From: an uncultured Granulosicoccaceae bacterium
Lineage (GTDB): Bacteria; Pseudomonadota; Gammaproteobacteria; Granulosicoccales; Granulosicoccaceae
NCBI GenBank assembly: GCA_937957915.1
Contig: CALGNZ010000171.1
Span: forward strand, 1-35,555
DNA: 35,555 nucleotides
Direction of reading: 5' to 3'
The position numbers were made by a program, and so were the translations under genes. Under the pieces are notes generated by a model that saw nothing but the letters and a program-made list of their open reading frames with translations, had not been told where the DNA came from and made no database searches. Positions 1-7,976 of this stretch are shown piece after piece; position 1 is the stretch's first letter, and every line of letters begins with the position of its first letter.

Positions 1-728
1 TCAATTTCTATGCGTGACAGCGGCAGCCCCATGATCTCGTAACCAAGCTCTATATACTGGCGCAGGTATCGACAACTCAGCTTACCTTCGTTGTAACTGA
101 ATATTGGTGACAACCCCGGCTCATCCTTGCCCAAATGTGCGTAATACATTGGTCGATAAAACAACGCCAGAAACTCGGAGTGATCTGCCAGCAAGCGGTT
201 ATAGACAGAGGCTGAACTTACCAGACTACTCAGCCCGCCTGTTTTCGCCTTTCTTAAACACAGCAAACCGACAACATCAGAGGGATCAGTGTGATAAGGC
301 AGGTACGCATTAGTCTCGTAGACCCGCGTGGTCTTCTTGCTAATGTCACCCACGTTCATTACCAGCCCTAGCAAGTCACCTTTAGGGTTTTGCCCGACCG
401 GCTGGCCCATATTCAACCCGAGCCCGTAGTAGATTATTTTTATATCATCGTCGCTGTAACGCTGAACCGGCAAGCCTCGTAACAGCAGAAAGCCCCGCCC
501 CGCTTCCAGCTCGTCAGCAAAAGCCGCAAGCCTTGTGCGCAATACCGGTAACGGAAAATCACTGACGGTAATTGCAGGATGCCGTTTGCCGCCAGTCTTT
601 ACGGACGCCAGCGCAGCATCAATTTCTGTTATCTCCTGTTCAGACAAATGATGTATCCAGGAACTATCGCCCTCCAGGTCTGCCCCCTTCCAGGCTGCCG
701 CACTGGTGACGGGTTGTTTACATATCAA
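1..728 (-). CDS. TauD/TfdA-family Fe(II)/2-oxoglutarate dioxygenase (3' end beyond window)
   Basis: The minus-strand frame is open from about 820 to the left edge with no stop, so the C-terminus is missing; 242 residues are visible. The N-terminal pattern (SSWIHHLSEQE..EIDAAL, then GRGFLLLRGLPV, then the Y-HTD motif with H146 and D148 in PYHTDPSDVVGLLCLR) matches TauD/TfdA-fold oxygenases of the clavaminate/gamma-butyrobetaine type. H146 and D148 would bind iron with a distal His outside the window. No in-frame ATG lies upstream of the conserved region. I chose TTG at 728 because GAGGTG sits five bases before it on the minus strand. The substrate cannot be told from sequence. It diverges from another Fe/2OG oxygenase 137 bp away, so the two may share a promoter region. 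Family confidence is high; start confidence is moderate. Confidence 0.85.
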   Translation of the reverse strand, partial: MICKQPVTSAAAWKGADLEGDSSWIHHLSEQEITEIDAALASVKTGGKRHPAITVSDFPLPVLRTRLAAFADELEAGRGFLLLRGLPVQRYSDDDIKIIYYGLGLNMGQPVGQNPKGDLLGLVMNVGDISKKTTRVYETNAYLPYHTDPSDVVGLLCLRKAKTGGLSSLVSSASVYNRLLADHSEFLALFYRPMYYAHLGKDEPGLSPIFSYNEGKLSCRYLRQYIELGYEIMGLPLSRIEI

Positions 729-865
729 AATAACACCTCTGCGGTTAATTGCATGAAATTGCTGTCTGTTTGCGCCTGATCTGTCTCGACCAAAAACACT
801 GTAGGCACAGCCCTGTTTCAATCATATAATAGAATCCGGAGTCGCGGCCACAGATCAACAATACA

Positions 866-1822
866 GTGCAGAACGGGTTACCAATTATAGATTTCGGCAA
901 ACTGGCTCACACCGACGGGCTGAAATCTGTTGCTGCTGATTTTCGAAACGCTTATACAGAAATCGGATTTGGCGCTGTTATAAATCATGGCATCTCCAGA
1001 TCATTACTTAACGATCTATTCGATGCGTCAAGACAATTCCATGCTTTGCCGCTTGCAGTCAAAATGCAGGTCGCTCTGGACAAGGCGCATCGAGGTTATA
1101 TTCCGATCAACACCTCGACCGATGTTAATTCAACGCTGGCCGATGTAAAGCGGCCCAATCAGTCAGAGTCATTCATGATCATGCGTGAAGACAAGCCTGA
1201 TTCAATGCCCGTGAAATCCAGTGCGTACCTTGCCGGTCCCAATCAATGGCCGGTACTGCCCGGCTTTCGCGAAACACTGACACTGGCGAACGAGCAATTT
1301 TCAACTGTCGCCAGGCAATTACTAGATGTCGCTTGTGTCGCTCTAAACGTTATACCATCGCGATTGCACCCGGCGTTTGAATGCCCGACCACCTGGCTTC
1401 GACTTTTGCACTACCCGCCACAGCCACCCGCAAAAGACTTGTACGGCTCTGCCCCGCACACCGACTTTGGGTGCCTCACATTGTTAGCTCAAGACGACGT
1501 AGCAGGCCTGCAGGTAAAAACCCCGGAAGGTAGCTGGCTCAACATTGAGCCCGACAGCAACGCATTGATTGTCAACGTTGGCGACATGCTGCATCGATGG
1601 AGCAATGGCATTTTAAAATCGACGCCACACCGTGTCATCAACCTCTCCGGTCGCGAACGTTACTCCTGTGCTTTCTTTTTCGACCCCTATGTTGAATCAG
1701 TGATTGCTCCACTTGATGAGTGTGTAGACAAAGCAGAGGGAGCCAGGTTTGAGCCGATACATTTCGGCGACTTTCTGCGAGCGGAACTCGAAGCCGCGTA
1801 TCAGCAACACAACACGTCATAG
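866..1822 (+). CDS. Isopenicillin-N-synthase-like 2OG-Fe(II) oxygenase
   Basis: The 318-residue protein has the two-part layout of the family: an N-terminal DIOX_N-like region (LPIIDF near residue 5, FGAVINHGIS at 35-44) and a C-terminal jelly-roll 2OG-Fe(II) domain. Iron ligands are visible as H198 and D200 (PHTDFG) and H255 (TPHRV). R265 in RYS is the expected 2-oxoglutarate-binding Arg. Such enzymes hydroxylate, desaturate or cyclise small molecules; the substrate here is unknown. The start is GTG and has no good ribosome binding site: GGAG at 838-841 is too far upstream. An in-frame stop at 830 leaves little room for another start. It is divergent from the TauD-type gene and 64 bp from the end of the convergent TetR gene. 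Confidence 0.85.
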   Translation: MQNGLPIIDFGKLAHTDGLKSVAADFRNAYTEIGFGAVINHGISRSLLNDLFDASRQFHALPLAVKMQVALDKAHRGYIPINTSTDVNSTLADVKRPNQSESFMIMREDKPDSMPVKSSAYLAGPNQWPVLPGFRETLTLANEQFSTVARQLLDVACVALNVIPSRLHPAFECPTTWLRLLHYPPQPPAKDLYGSAPHTDFGCLTLLAQDDVAGLQVKTPEGSWLNIEPDSNALIVNVGDMLHRWSNGILKSTPHRVINLSGRERYSCAFFFDPYVESVIAPLDECVDKAEGARFEPIHFGDFLRAELEAAYQQHNTS

Positions 1823-1886
1823 GTTCAAGCTTGCATAAAAATGAATCGATAGATTCAGCTGCTCCGATGATGCCTGTGGATTGAGG

Positions 1887-2465
1887 CTATGCAATCAGGC
1901 TCAATATGACGACTTTCTGCGCCGCGATACATTGCGCATTGCCAGCCACTCGATCAATCATCAGCGCCCCTTCCAGGCCGGCAATAACGGATCGCGCCAG
2001 TTGCAGTGTAGGAACGCTGGTGTTCAACTCTGCTTTATGTGTATTCAGCACACCGGCCAGCCATTTTTCCATATCACGAAACACTACATTCAACTGACTG
2101 CGGTTATTGTCACTCAGGTTTTCATATTCTGCCGCGAGCATGCCGCACAGACAAACGGCTTCGTCTTTGGCGACAGACTCGAAGATGCTGACGAAGGCGC
2201 TGACCTTCTTTTTCAATGACCAATTCCGCCGACTGGAAATTTGCTCAAGATCATTCATCAACACAGCCGCATAACGCTCGATCAACGCTTCCGCCAGATC
2301 TGCTTTCTCTGGAAAGTAGTAGTGCACGCTCGAAGACTTAATTCCAGCGTCATCTGCCAGCGTGCGAAAACTAAGCGCCTTTAATCCACCACGTTGCACA
2401 TGCACCTGTGCAATCTGTTGCAAATGTTCGCGTTTATCGGTCATACCTGATTCTACCAAGCTCAT
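1887..2465 (-). CDS. TetR/AcrR-family transcriptional regulator
   Basis: The 192-residue protein has an N-terminal helix-turn-helix at about residues 30-55 (LSFRTLADDAGIKSSSVHYYFPEKADLAEALI), the typical TetR form with the YYFPEK recognition-helix end. The rest is an all-helical ligand-binding domain with no recognisable ligand signature. The ATG at 2465 is preceded by AGGGGG, only two to three bases away. A second Met at residue 8 is an alternative start. It is divergent from the GST gene across a 399-bp region holding two near-identical 20-bp palindromes (2577-2596 and 2791-2810). The simplest reading is a local repressor of the GST gene and of itself. The effector is unknown. Confidence 0.88.
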   Translation of the reverse strand: MSLVESGMTDKREHLQQIAQVHVQRGGLKALSFRTLADDAGIKSSSVHYYFPEKADLAEALIERYAAVLMNDLEQISSRRNWSLKKKVSAFVSIFESVAKDEAVCLCGMLAAEYENLSDNNRSQLNVVFRDMEKWLAGVLNTHKAELNTSVPTLQLARSVIAGLEGALMIDRVAGNAQCIAAQKVVILSLIA

Positions 2466-2576
2466 TGCCCCCTGCTGATCAGGGATTCGTTTTGAGGTGA
2501 TGCCAGTGCCCTATGTTACACACTGGCTTAATGAAAGCGAAAACCTTCATTTTCGACAGGCCCCGGATATCAGGAA

Positions 2577-2596
2577 ATCTATCTACTAATAGATAC
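2577..2596. promoter_or_regulatory. Candidate TetR operator, tetR-proximal copy
   Basis: The core is TATCTA-CTAA-TAGATA, a perfect 6-bp inverted repeat with a 4-bp spacer (2580-2595). It recurs 214 bp away with one mismatch in 20 bp. It lies 112 bp upstream of the tetR start, where it could mediate autoregulation. Binding by the adjacent TetR protein is inferred from position and repetition. Confidence 0.65.
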
Positions 2597-2756
2597 TTTT
2601 TCATAGTTTTCAATCTTTCCCACAACCGATCCAGTGGCCAAATGGCTATTCTCAAGGCAATCCAGAATACCCTATCCTATTGAATTAACAGCATATTGTT
2701 GAATTTCATCCCACCTGCGCGGATCAGGGGGTTGTTAAATACAACAACAATCGTTG

Positions 2757-2784
2757 TTGACATTGTCAAAACTGCCTTTAGAAT
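2757..2784 (+). promoter_or_regulatory. Predicted sigma-70 promoter of the GST gene
   Basis: A consensus -35 hexamer TTGACA (2757-2762) is followed after 16 bp by TAGAAT (2779-2784), five of six matches to the -10 consensus. Transcription would start near 2791, exactly where the second palindrome begins, the usual layout for simple repression. The -35 box is also half of a perfect palindrome TTGACA-T-TGTCAA (2757-2769), and CAACAA-TCG-TTGTTG (2745-2759) overlaps it, so another factor might bind here. Confidence 0.6.
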
Positions 2785-2790
2785 CACCTT

Positions 2791-2810
2791 ATCTATCTAC
2801 TGATAGATAC
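2791..2810. promoter_or_regulatory. Candidate TetR operator, GST-proximal copy
   Basis: The core TATCTA-CTGA-TAGATA (2794-2809) is the second copy of the palindrome, with the same flanking bases as the first copy. It covers the predicted +1 region of the GST promoter and ends 54 bp before the GST start codon. A repressor bound here would block transcription initiation. Confidence 0.7.
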
Positions 2811-2864
2811 ATTCTGTAACCGACCAACAATCATTCCGCAATTCCGATGGACAGAGAACACAAT

Positions 2865-3485
2865 ATGAAAATTCATGACTTCGAAGGCTTTCCGAATCCG
2901 GCACGTATTCGCATCGCACTGGCCGAAAAAGGAATAACTGAACAGGTAGAGTTTGTACCAGTGGACGTACCGAACGGTGAGCACCGATCAGATTCATTTT
3001 TGGCGAAGAATCCGTCTGCGGCTGTGCCACTACTCGAACTGGAGTGTGGCACCTGCATATCCGAGTGCACGGCTATCACCGAATACATTGACGGTCAGTA
3101 CCCGGGTATTTCGCTTACCGGGTCAACGCCTAAACAGAAGGCCGTAGTGCATATGATGCAGAGACGTGCGGAACAAGGTGTAATGGATGCTGTTGGCAAC
3201 TATTTTCACCACGCCACCCCCGGTCTCGGACCAAAAATCGAAACCCATCAAATTGCGGTATGGGGCGAAGCGCAAAAGCAGCGTGCAGTAGAAGGCATGC
3301 GGTACTTTGACTCTGTGCTGGAACAGTCAGATTATGTGGCAGGCGATGACTTCTCGATGGCTGATATCACACTGTTTGCCGGTCTCGGGTTTGCCGATTT
3401 TTCAAAAATCGAAATCCCCGCAGATCTGGTTAACCTTGCAGCGTGGAGACAACGCGTTGCATCCAGGCCCAGCATAGCCGCTTAA
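2865..3485 (+). CDS. Glutathione S-transferase family protein
   Basis: The 206-residue protein has an N-terminal thioredoxin-like domain (residues 1 to about 80: MKIHDFEGFPNPARIRIALAEKG; cis-Pro in AAVPLLEL; the glutathione-contact ECTAITEYID) and an all-helical C-terminal domain (YVAGDDFSMADITLFAGL). It lacks the Ser-Ser-Cys motif of zeta-class maleylacetoacetate isomerases. An upstream in-frame ATG at 2847 would add six residues, but the family normally begins MK-x-x-DFEG, so 2865 is preferred. It is preceded by a strong predicted promoter and operator and is divergent from a TetR gene. This suggests induction by an electrophile or xenobiotic that the enzyme conjugates. The actual substrate is not evident. 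Confidence 0.9.
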   Translation: MKIHDFEGFPNPARIRIALAEKGITEQVEFVPVDVPNGEHRSDSFLAKNPSAAVPLLELECGTCISECTAITEYIDGQYPGISLTGSTPKQKAVVHMMQRRAEQGVMDAVGNYFHHATPGLGPKIETHQIAVWGEAQKQRAVEGMRYFDSVLEQSDYVAGDDFSMADITLFAGLGFADFSKIEIPADLVNLAAWRQRVASRPSIAA

Positions 3486-3605
3486 CAACGCAGGCGACAA
3501 ATATCTACAGGCGAACAGACACATTGCAGCGACAGCGGCCTTTTATCACGCAGCAACTTATCACTCGGCAATGAACACTGTATCCAGTGACGCCTGAGCG
3601 TTAGC

Positions 3606-3652
3606 ATACCCTGATGGCCCATTCGGCTTTATACTGAATGGGCTACGGGTAT
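3606..3652. terminator. Long stem-loop between the GST and cupin genes
   Basis: An 8-bp perfect stem GCCCATTC/GAATGGGC (3617-3624 with 3636-3643, 11-nt loop) is extended by an outer ATACCC/GGGTAT stem (3606-3611 with 3647-3652) after a short asymmetric bulge. There is no T-tract, so it is not a canonical intrinsic terminator. It may stop GST transcripts, protect a 3' end, or act in the leader of the cupin gene. Confidence 0.4.
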
Positions 3653-3686
3653 AACTTACCGCAGCATTTTCAACAGAGATAGTAGA

Positions 3687-4376
3687 ATGGAACTTAACGC
3701 CGATTTTTCAGCAAGGGTTGTCGTGCACAGCACCAGCCTTGAGTGGCAGGAATCTCCAATGAAGGGCGTACACCGACGGATGCTTGATCGAGTCGGTGGC
3801 GAGGTCGCTCGTGCAACCTCTATAGTGCGCTATGCGCCAGACAGTAAATTCTCACCACATGTTCATACCGGTGGAGAGGAGTTCATTGTGCTTGAAGGTG
3901 TCTTTCAGGATGAGCACGGAGATTTTCCTGCCGGGTCATATATTCGCAACCCACCACAGTCCAGTCACACGCCAGGCTCCGACGAAGGGTGCATTATCTT
4001 TGTCAAGCTATGGCAGTTTAACCTGCAGGACCGTACCCATGTACGAGCCCATATGGATAAGGCGGGCACCATTACAGATGCAACTCGCGCCAATGTACAA
4101 GTCAGCACGTTGTTTGCCGATGATCGTGAAACTGTGCGACTGGAACAGTGGACAGCCAACAGTGAAATATCACTCGATGTCAGTGAAGGTGCAGAACTAC
4201 TCGTGCTTGACGGTAGCTTTAGTGAGGGTGACGACGCCTTACAAGCAATGTCATGGATGCGAGTACCAGAAGGATCTTCGTTTAACGCTAAAACCGGTGA
4301 TCATGGAGCCAAAGTATGGGTTAAATGCGGCCACCTGAAACATGCAGATGAGGAGGTTCGACGGTTGCCGGTGTAA
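3687..4376 (+). CDS. ChrR-like bicupin protein
   Basis: The 229-residue protein has two cupin-like halves. The first (about residues 45-110) carries the metal-site pattern HVHTGGEE...GSY..NPPQSSHTP: H58, H60, E64 or E65, and H94. The second half (about 130-215) keeps the beta-strand rhythm but lacks the histidines. This resembles the cupin domain of ChrR-type anti-sigma factors; the N-terminal zinc anti-sigma domain is absent and no ECF sigma gene is adjacent. It is therefore more likely a stand-alone metal-binding cupin, perhaps an enzyme or stress protein. It follows the GST gene by 201 bp with a stem-loop between, so cotranscription is uncertain. Confidence 0.75.
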   Translation: MELNADFSARVVVHSTSLEWQESPMKGVHRRMLDRVGGEVARATSIVRYAPDSKFSPHVHTGGEEFIVLEGVFQDEHGDFPAGSYIRNPPQSSHTPGSDEGCIIFVKLWQFNLQDRTHVRAHMDKAGTITDATRANVQVSTLFADDRETVRLEQWTANSEISLDVSEGAELLVLDGSFSEGDDALQAMSWMRVPEGSSFNAKTGDHGAKVWVKCGHLKHADEEVRRLPV

Positions 4377-4397
4377 CGGATTGCCTTCCTGGCTGAG

Positions 4398-4598
4398 TTG
4401 ATTCACAAGAGAGAATATATACCGGCGCTGGATAGTCTGCTGACCTGGAATCTGGATTGCATAGAAAATCCCTCGAAACTATCTGCAGGCTTTTGGTCTC
4501 ATGTTCCCGATGCGGCTGACTACTATCTGGAATGGTTGAAGTGTGCCAGGCATCGAGAAATTATTTTTAGTCAATATAGTTTTCAGATTCCGGATTAA
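4398..4598 (+). CDS. Doubtful small ORF, 66 aa
   Basis: A TTG-initiated frame of 66 codons follows the cupin gene by 21 bp. The composition (aromatic and charged residues, LTWNLDCIENPSKL, DYYLEWLKCARHRE) looks protein-like rather than random. There is no ribosome binding site and I recognise no family. It could be a remnant of a larger decayed gene or chance. Listed so that the stretch is not left unexplained. Confidence 0.2.
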   Translation: MIHKREYIPALDSLLTWNLDCIENPSKLSAGFWSHVPDAADYYLEWLKCARHREIIFSQYSFQIPD

Positions 4599-4661
4599 CC
4601 AACCTGGCTGCGGAACTCTGTGTGATTAACAGTCAAAGCAAACCATAGAGCAAGATGCACA

Positions 4662-5150
4662 TCAATCAAGCGGTAACGCAGATGTATCTTTCAGCGTGTC
4701 CAGCACAATGGATGTTTTAACATTCGCAACGGATTCGTGGGGTAGTAATACGGTATTGATAAACTCAGAGAAAGACTTTAAATCTTTGGTTATTACCTTG
4801 AGCAGATAGTCCATCTCACCGGTTAATGAGTACGCCTCGAGCACTGTCGGCAAACTCGCCACCAGTTCACCAAACAACTTTGCATTGTCGGCGTTGTGCG
4901 AGGCCAGCGTAATCGACACGATACAGATCATACCGACCCCTGCGCGCTCCATATCGAGCTGCGCATGGTAGCCCCGAATAAATTGGCTCTCCTCCAAACG
5001 GCTCCGTCGCCGGGAACACTGCGACGGCGATAAACCCACTTGATCGGCAAGATCGTTGTTAGTCAGGCGCCCATCTTGCTGCAATGCTAATAGAATTTGT
5101 CGATCGGTATCGTCACCATCAAACATATTTGTGTATAAACCTGTTTTCAT
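4662..5150 (-). CDS. Lrp/AsnC-family transcriptional regulator next to hppD
   Basis: The protein has an N-terminal AsnC-type winged helix (DDTDRQILLALQQDG, LTNNDLADQVGLSPSQCSRR, LEESQFIRGYHAQLD) and a C-terminal RAM ligand-binding domain (LTGEMDYLLKVITKDLKSFSEF..LLP). The frame is open to 5234, but the family begins shortly before the D-x-x-D-x-x-IL motif. I therefore chose ATG at 5150, giving 162 residues; ATG at 5126 is also possible. It is divergent from hppD with about 100 bp between starts. Such pairs are common, and the regulator is likely to respond to an aromatic amino acid or a derived 2-oxo acid and control hppD. That role is inferred from position. Confidence 0.88.
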   Translation of the reverse strand: MKTGLYTNMFDGDDTDRQILLALQQDGRLTNNDLADQVGLSPSQCSRRRSRLEESQFIRGYHAQLDMERAGVGMICIVSITLASHNADNAKLFGELVASLPTVLEAYSLTGEMDYLLKVITKDLKSFSEFINTVLLPHESVANVKTSIVLDTLKDTSALPLD

Positions 5151-5254
5151 GACCATTTTTTGCAAAAAATCACCTATACATACCCATAACTCACGCACAT
5201 TGTACGCATTTATCGATATATTTGTGCACAACAATTAACTCAGAGAGCCCGAAC

Positions 5255-6379
5255 ATGGGACCTTATCCGCACCAGGCACCACGCTCTGTCATCAGCGAAA
5301 CCAATCCAGTTGGTACTGACGGCTTTGAATTCGTCGAGTTTTCGCACCCTGACCCGGAGCATCTGCAATCGCTCTTTACGCAGATGGGCTATCAGGAGGT
5401 GGCGCGCCACAAGCACAAAGCGATCAGCGTATGGCGCCAGGGTGGTATCAATTATCTGATAAATGCAGAGCCGGATTCCCACGCAGTCCGCTTCTCGGAG
5501 GAGCACGGTCCATGCGCGCCGTCGATGGCCTGGAGGGTTGCCGATGCGACGCAGGCCTTTGCACATGCGGTAGCTAAGGGTGCCACGCCTTATACAGACA
5601 ATGATCGCGCGCTCAACGTGCCCGCGGTGGTCGGCATCGGCGGATCATTGCTCTATTTTGTCGATACGTATGGCGACAGCGGCTCAGCCTATGATGTTGA
5701 GTTTGACTGGCTGGGTGAGCCTGACCCGAATCCGCAAGGCCTGGGCTTCTACTATCTCGATCATCTGACACACAATGTTTTTCGGGGCAACATGGATACC
5801 TGGTGGCACTTCTACCGCGATCTGTTCGGCTTTGAGCAAATTCACTTTTTCGATATTGCCGGCAAAATGACAGGGCTGGTCAGCCGGGCAATCACATCAC
5901 CCTGCGGCAAAATCAGGATTCCACTCAACGAAAGCACTGATGATAAAAGCCAGATTGAAGCGTATTTGCATAAGTACAAAGGCGAGGGTATTCAGCATAT
6001 CGCCGTTGGATCAGAGGAACTCTACGACGCTACCGATCGGCTGGCCGAACGCGGTTTGAAATTTATGCCCGGTCCGCCAGATACTTACTATGACATGAGT
6101 GTCGATCGCGTTGCCGGCCATAGCGAGCCGATTGAACGCATGAAAAAGCATGGCATTCTCATAGACGGTGAAGGTGTTATCGACACAGTGAACGGCGACC
6201 GCATGACGAAAATACTGCTGCAGATATTCTCCAAAACGGTCATCGGTCCCATCTTTTTTGAGTTTATTCAGCGCAAAGGCGATGAGGGCTTTGGCGAAGG
6301 AAACTTCAAAGCGCTGTTTGAGAGTATCGAGGAAGAGCAAATTCGAAACGGTGAACTTTCCACTCGACGGGCCTCGTGA
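5255..6379 (+). CDS. hppD: 4-hydroxyphenylpyruvate dioxygenase
   Basis: This enzyme converts 4-hydroxyphenylpyruvate to homogentisate in cytoplasmic tyrosine and phenylalanine degradation. The 374-residue protein has two vicinal-oxygen-chelate halves. The C-terminal half carries the iron triad: H173 (LDHLTHNV), H248 (GIQHIAV) and E336 (IFFEFIQRKG). The C-terminal signature FGEGNFKALFESIE is intact. ATG at 5255 is preceded by GAGAG; the frame extends to TTG 5222 but nothing supports it. It is divergent from an Lrp/AsnC gene and followed 167 bp later by hmgA, the next enzyme of the pathway. Confidence 0.97.
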   Translation: MGPYPHQAPRSVISETNPVGTDGFEFVEFSHPDPEHLQSLFTQMGYQEVARHKHKAISVWRQGGINYLINAEPDSHAVRFSEEHGPCAPSMAWRVADATQAFAHAVAKGATPYTDNDRALNVPAVVGIGGSLLYFVDTYGDSGSAYDVEFDWLGEPDPNPQGLGFYYLDHLTHNVFRGNMDTWWHFYRDLFGFEQIHFFDIAGKMTGLVSRAITSPCGKIRIPLNESTDDKSQIEAYLHKYKGEGIQHIAVGSEELYDATDRLAERGLKFMPGPPDTYYDMSVDRVAGHSEPIERMKKHGILIDGEGVIDTVNGDRMTKILLQIFSKTVIGPIFFEFIQRKGDEGFGEGNFKALFESIEEEQIRNGELSTRRAS

Positions 6380-6546
6380 AAATTGGCGCAGAATGCTTCA
6401 GCATAGCGACGTGTTGCCCGACCGGCAGATTGGTATGGCAACAAAAACACAGACAGTTACACACAGGACGAAACCTGCTATTGCAATAAAGGTTCATCGC
6501 TCACTACACTACTGCTATTAGCCAAAAACAACAGGCAGCAATAACA

Positions 6547-7896
6547 TTGAGCAGCTCAAACACAGCGGAGCCGGTTACGGACGCATCAGACCTCAGCTAT
6601 ATGCCCGGCTTCGGCAACGACTTCGAAACCGAGTCATTGCCAGGTGCATTGCCCCGAGGGCAGAACAGCCCGCAAAATTGCGCCTACGGACTATATGCAG
6701 AGCAACTGTCTGGTTCGCCGTTCACGGCACCGCGCGGTACCAACGAGCGTAGCTGGTTGTATCGCATCAGACCAAGCGTTCGCCATACCGGACGCTTTAG
6801 CACCACCGAACTGCCCTTGTGGCGCTCTGCCCCTGCCAACCATGAAGCTGTGCTGTCCCTGCAACAAATGCGCTGGAGCCCTACCCCGCTGCCCACAGAT
6901 AAAACCAACTTTCTGCAAGGCATTCGAACCATGACTACGGCAGGTGATGTTATGGCTCAAAGCGGAATGGCTTCTCATGTGTATGTCGCCAACACAGATA
7001 TGGTCGATGACTACTGCTTTAACGCTGACGGTGAAATGCTGATACTTCCACAGCAGGGAACGCTCAGCGTATTTACCGAGCTGGGTAAAATGCATGTTGG
7101 ACCGGGAGAGATGTGCGTCATACCACGCGGGGTCACATTTAAAGTCGCCCTGCCACACGGAGAAGCACGCGGGTACATCTGTGAAAACTACGGCGCCAAA
7201 CTAACCTTACCTGACAGAGGCCCCATCGGCGCAAATTGCCTGGCCAATCCACGTGATTTTAAAACACCGGTGGCGTGCTTCGAAGACAAGGAAACCGATT
7301 GTACGGTAACCATCAAATGGTGTGGTCGCTTGTATCAAACCACCATAGATCACTCACCAATTGATGTCGTCGCATGGCATGGCAACTACGCACCGTACAA
7401 ATATGACTTAGCCAACTTCTCACCAGTGGGAGCACTGTTATTTGATCATCCTGATCCATCGATATTTACTGTTCTCACGGCACCAACCGATGAGGCGGGA
7501 ACGGCTAATGTGGATTTCGTTATTTTCCCGCCGCGCTGGCTGGTAGCAGAAAATACCTTTCGACCTCCATGGTACCACCGCAATATCATGAGCGAGTTCA
7601 TGGGCCTTATCCACGGTCAATACGACGCGAAAGAAGAGGGCTTTATACCCGGCGGCATAAGCCTGCACAATATGATGCTGCCACACGGGCCAGACTATGC
7701 AGGTTTCGAGAAAGCAACCAGCGCTGACCTGGCACCCCAAAAGCTCGACAATACGCTCGCGTTTATGTTTGAAACCAGGTTTCCTCAGCATATGACGAAC
7801 TATGCAGCAGAACTCGACACCGTGCAGAATGACTATGTTGATTGCTGGAGCAATCTAAAACGAAAATTTGACGGAACGCCTAATCCTGGTAGCTAG
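6547..7896 (+). CDS. hmgA: Homogentisate 1,2-dioxygenase
   Basis: This enzyme opens the ring of homogentisate to maleylacetoacetate. The 449-residue protein matches the family in length and motifs: [25 protein letters not shown] near the start, catalytic-base region [11 protein letters not shown] (H301), and iron ligands H344 (PWYHRN), E350 (MSEFMG) and H380 (MLPHGPD). The start is unusual. TTG at 6547 has only a weak AGG 12 bases upstream, and the first ATG in the frame (6601) falls inside the conserved N-terminal region, so a non-ATG start is likely. It probably forms an operon with hppD. Fumarylacetoacetase and maleylacetoacetate isomerase genes are not nearby. Confidence 0.97.
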   Translation: MSSSNTAEPVTDASDLSYMPGFGNDFETESLPGALPRGQNSPQNCAYGLYAEQLSGSPFTAPRGTNERSWLYRIRPSVRHTGRFSTTELPLWRSAPANHEAVLSLQQMRWSPTPLPTDKTNFLQGIRTMTTAGDVMAQSGMASHVYVANTDMVDDYCFNADGEMLILPQQGTLSVFTELGKMHVGPGEMCVIPRGVTFKVALPHGEARGYICENYGAKLTLPDRGPIGANCLANPRDFKTPVACFEDKETDCTVTIKWCGRLYQTTIDHSPIDVVAWHGNYAPYKYDLANFSPVGALLFDHPDPSIFTVLTAPTDEAGTANVDFVIFPPRWLVAENTFRPPWYHRNIMSEFMGLIHGQYDAKEEGFIPGGISLHNMMLPHGPDYAGFEKATSADLAPQKLDNTLAFMFETRFPQHMTNYAAELDTVQNDYVDCWSNLKRKFDGTPNPGS

Positions 7897-7976
7897 GAGT
7901 CTGCATACAGGAATGTAGTATCTTCAAAGAGTACGTAATTAAGCAATCCTATTCAGATTGCGCGGAGTAGAAGTAT

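Noticed and set aside
1881..2219. Plus-strand 112-codon open frame
   Set aside because: It lies antisense within the TetR gene, has no ribosome site and random composition.
3687..4376. Anti-sigma factor ChrR
   Set aside because: Only the cupin-like part is present; no zinc anti-sigma domain and no adjacent ECF sigma factor gene.
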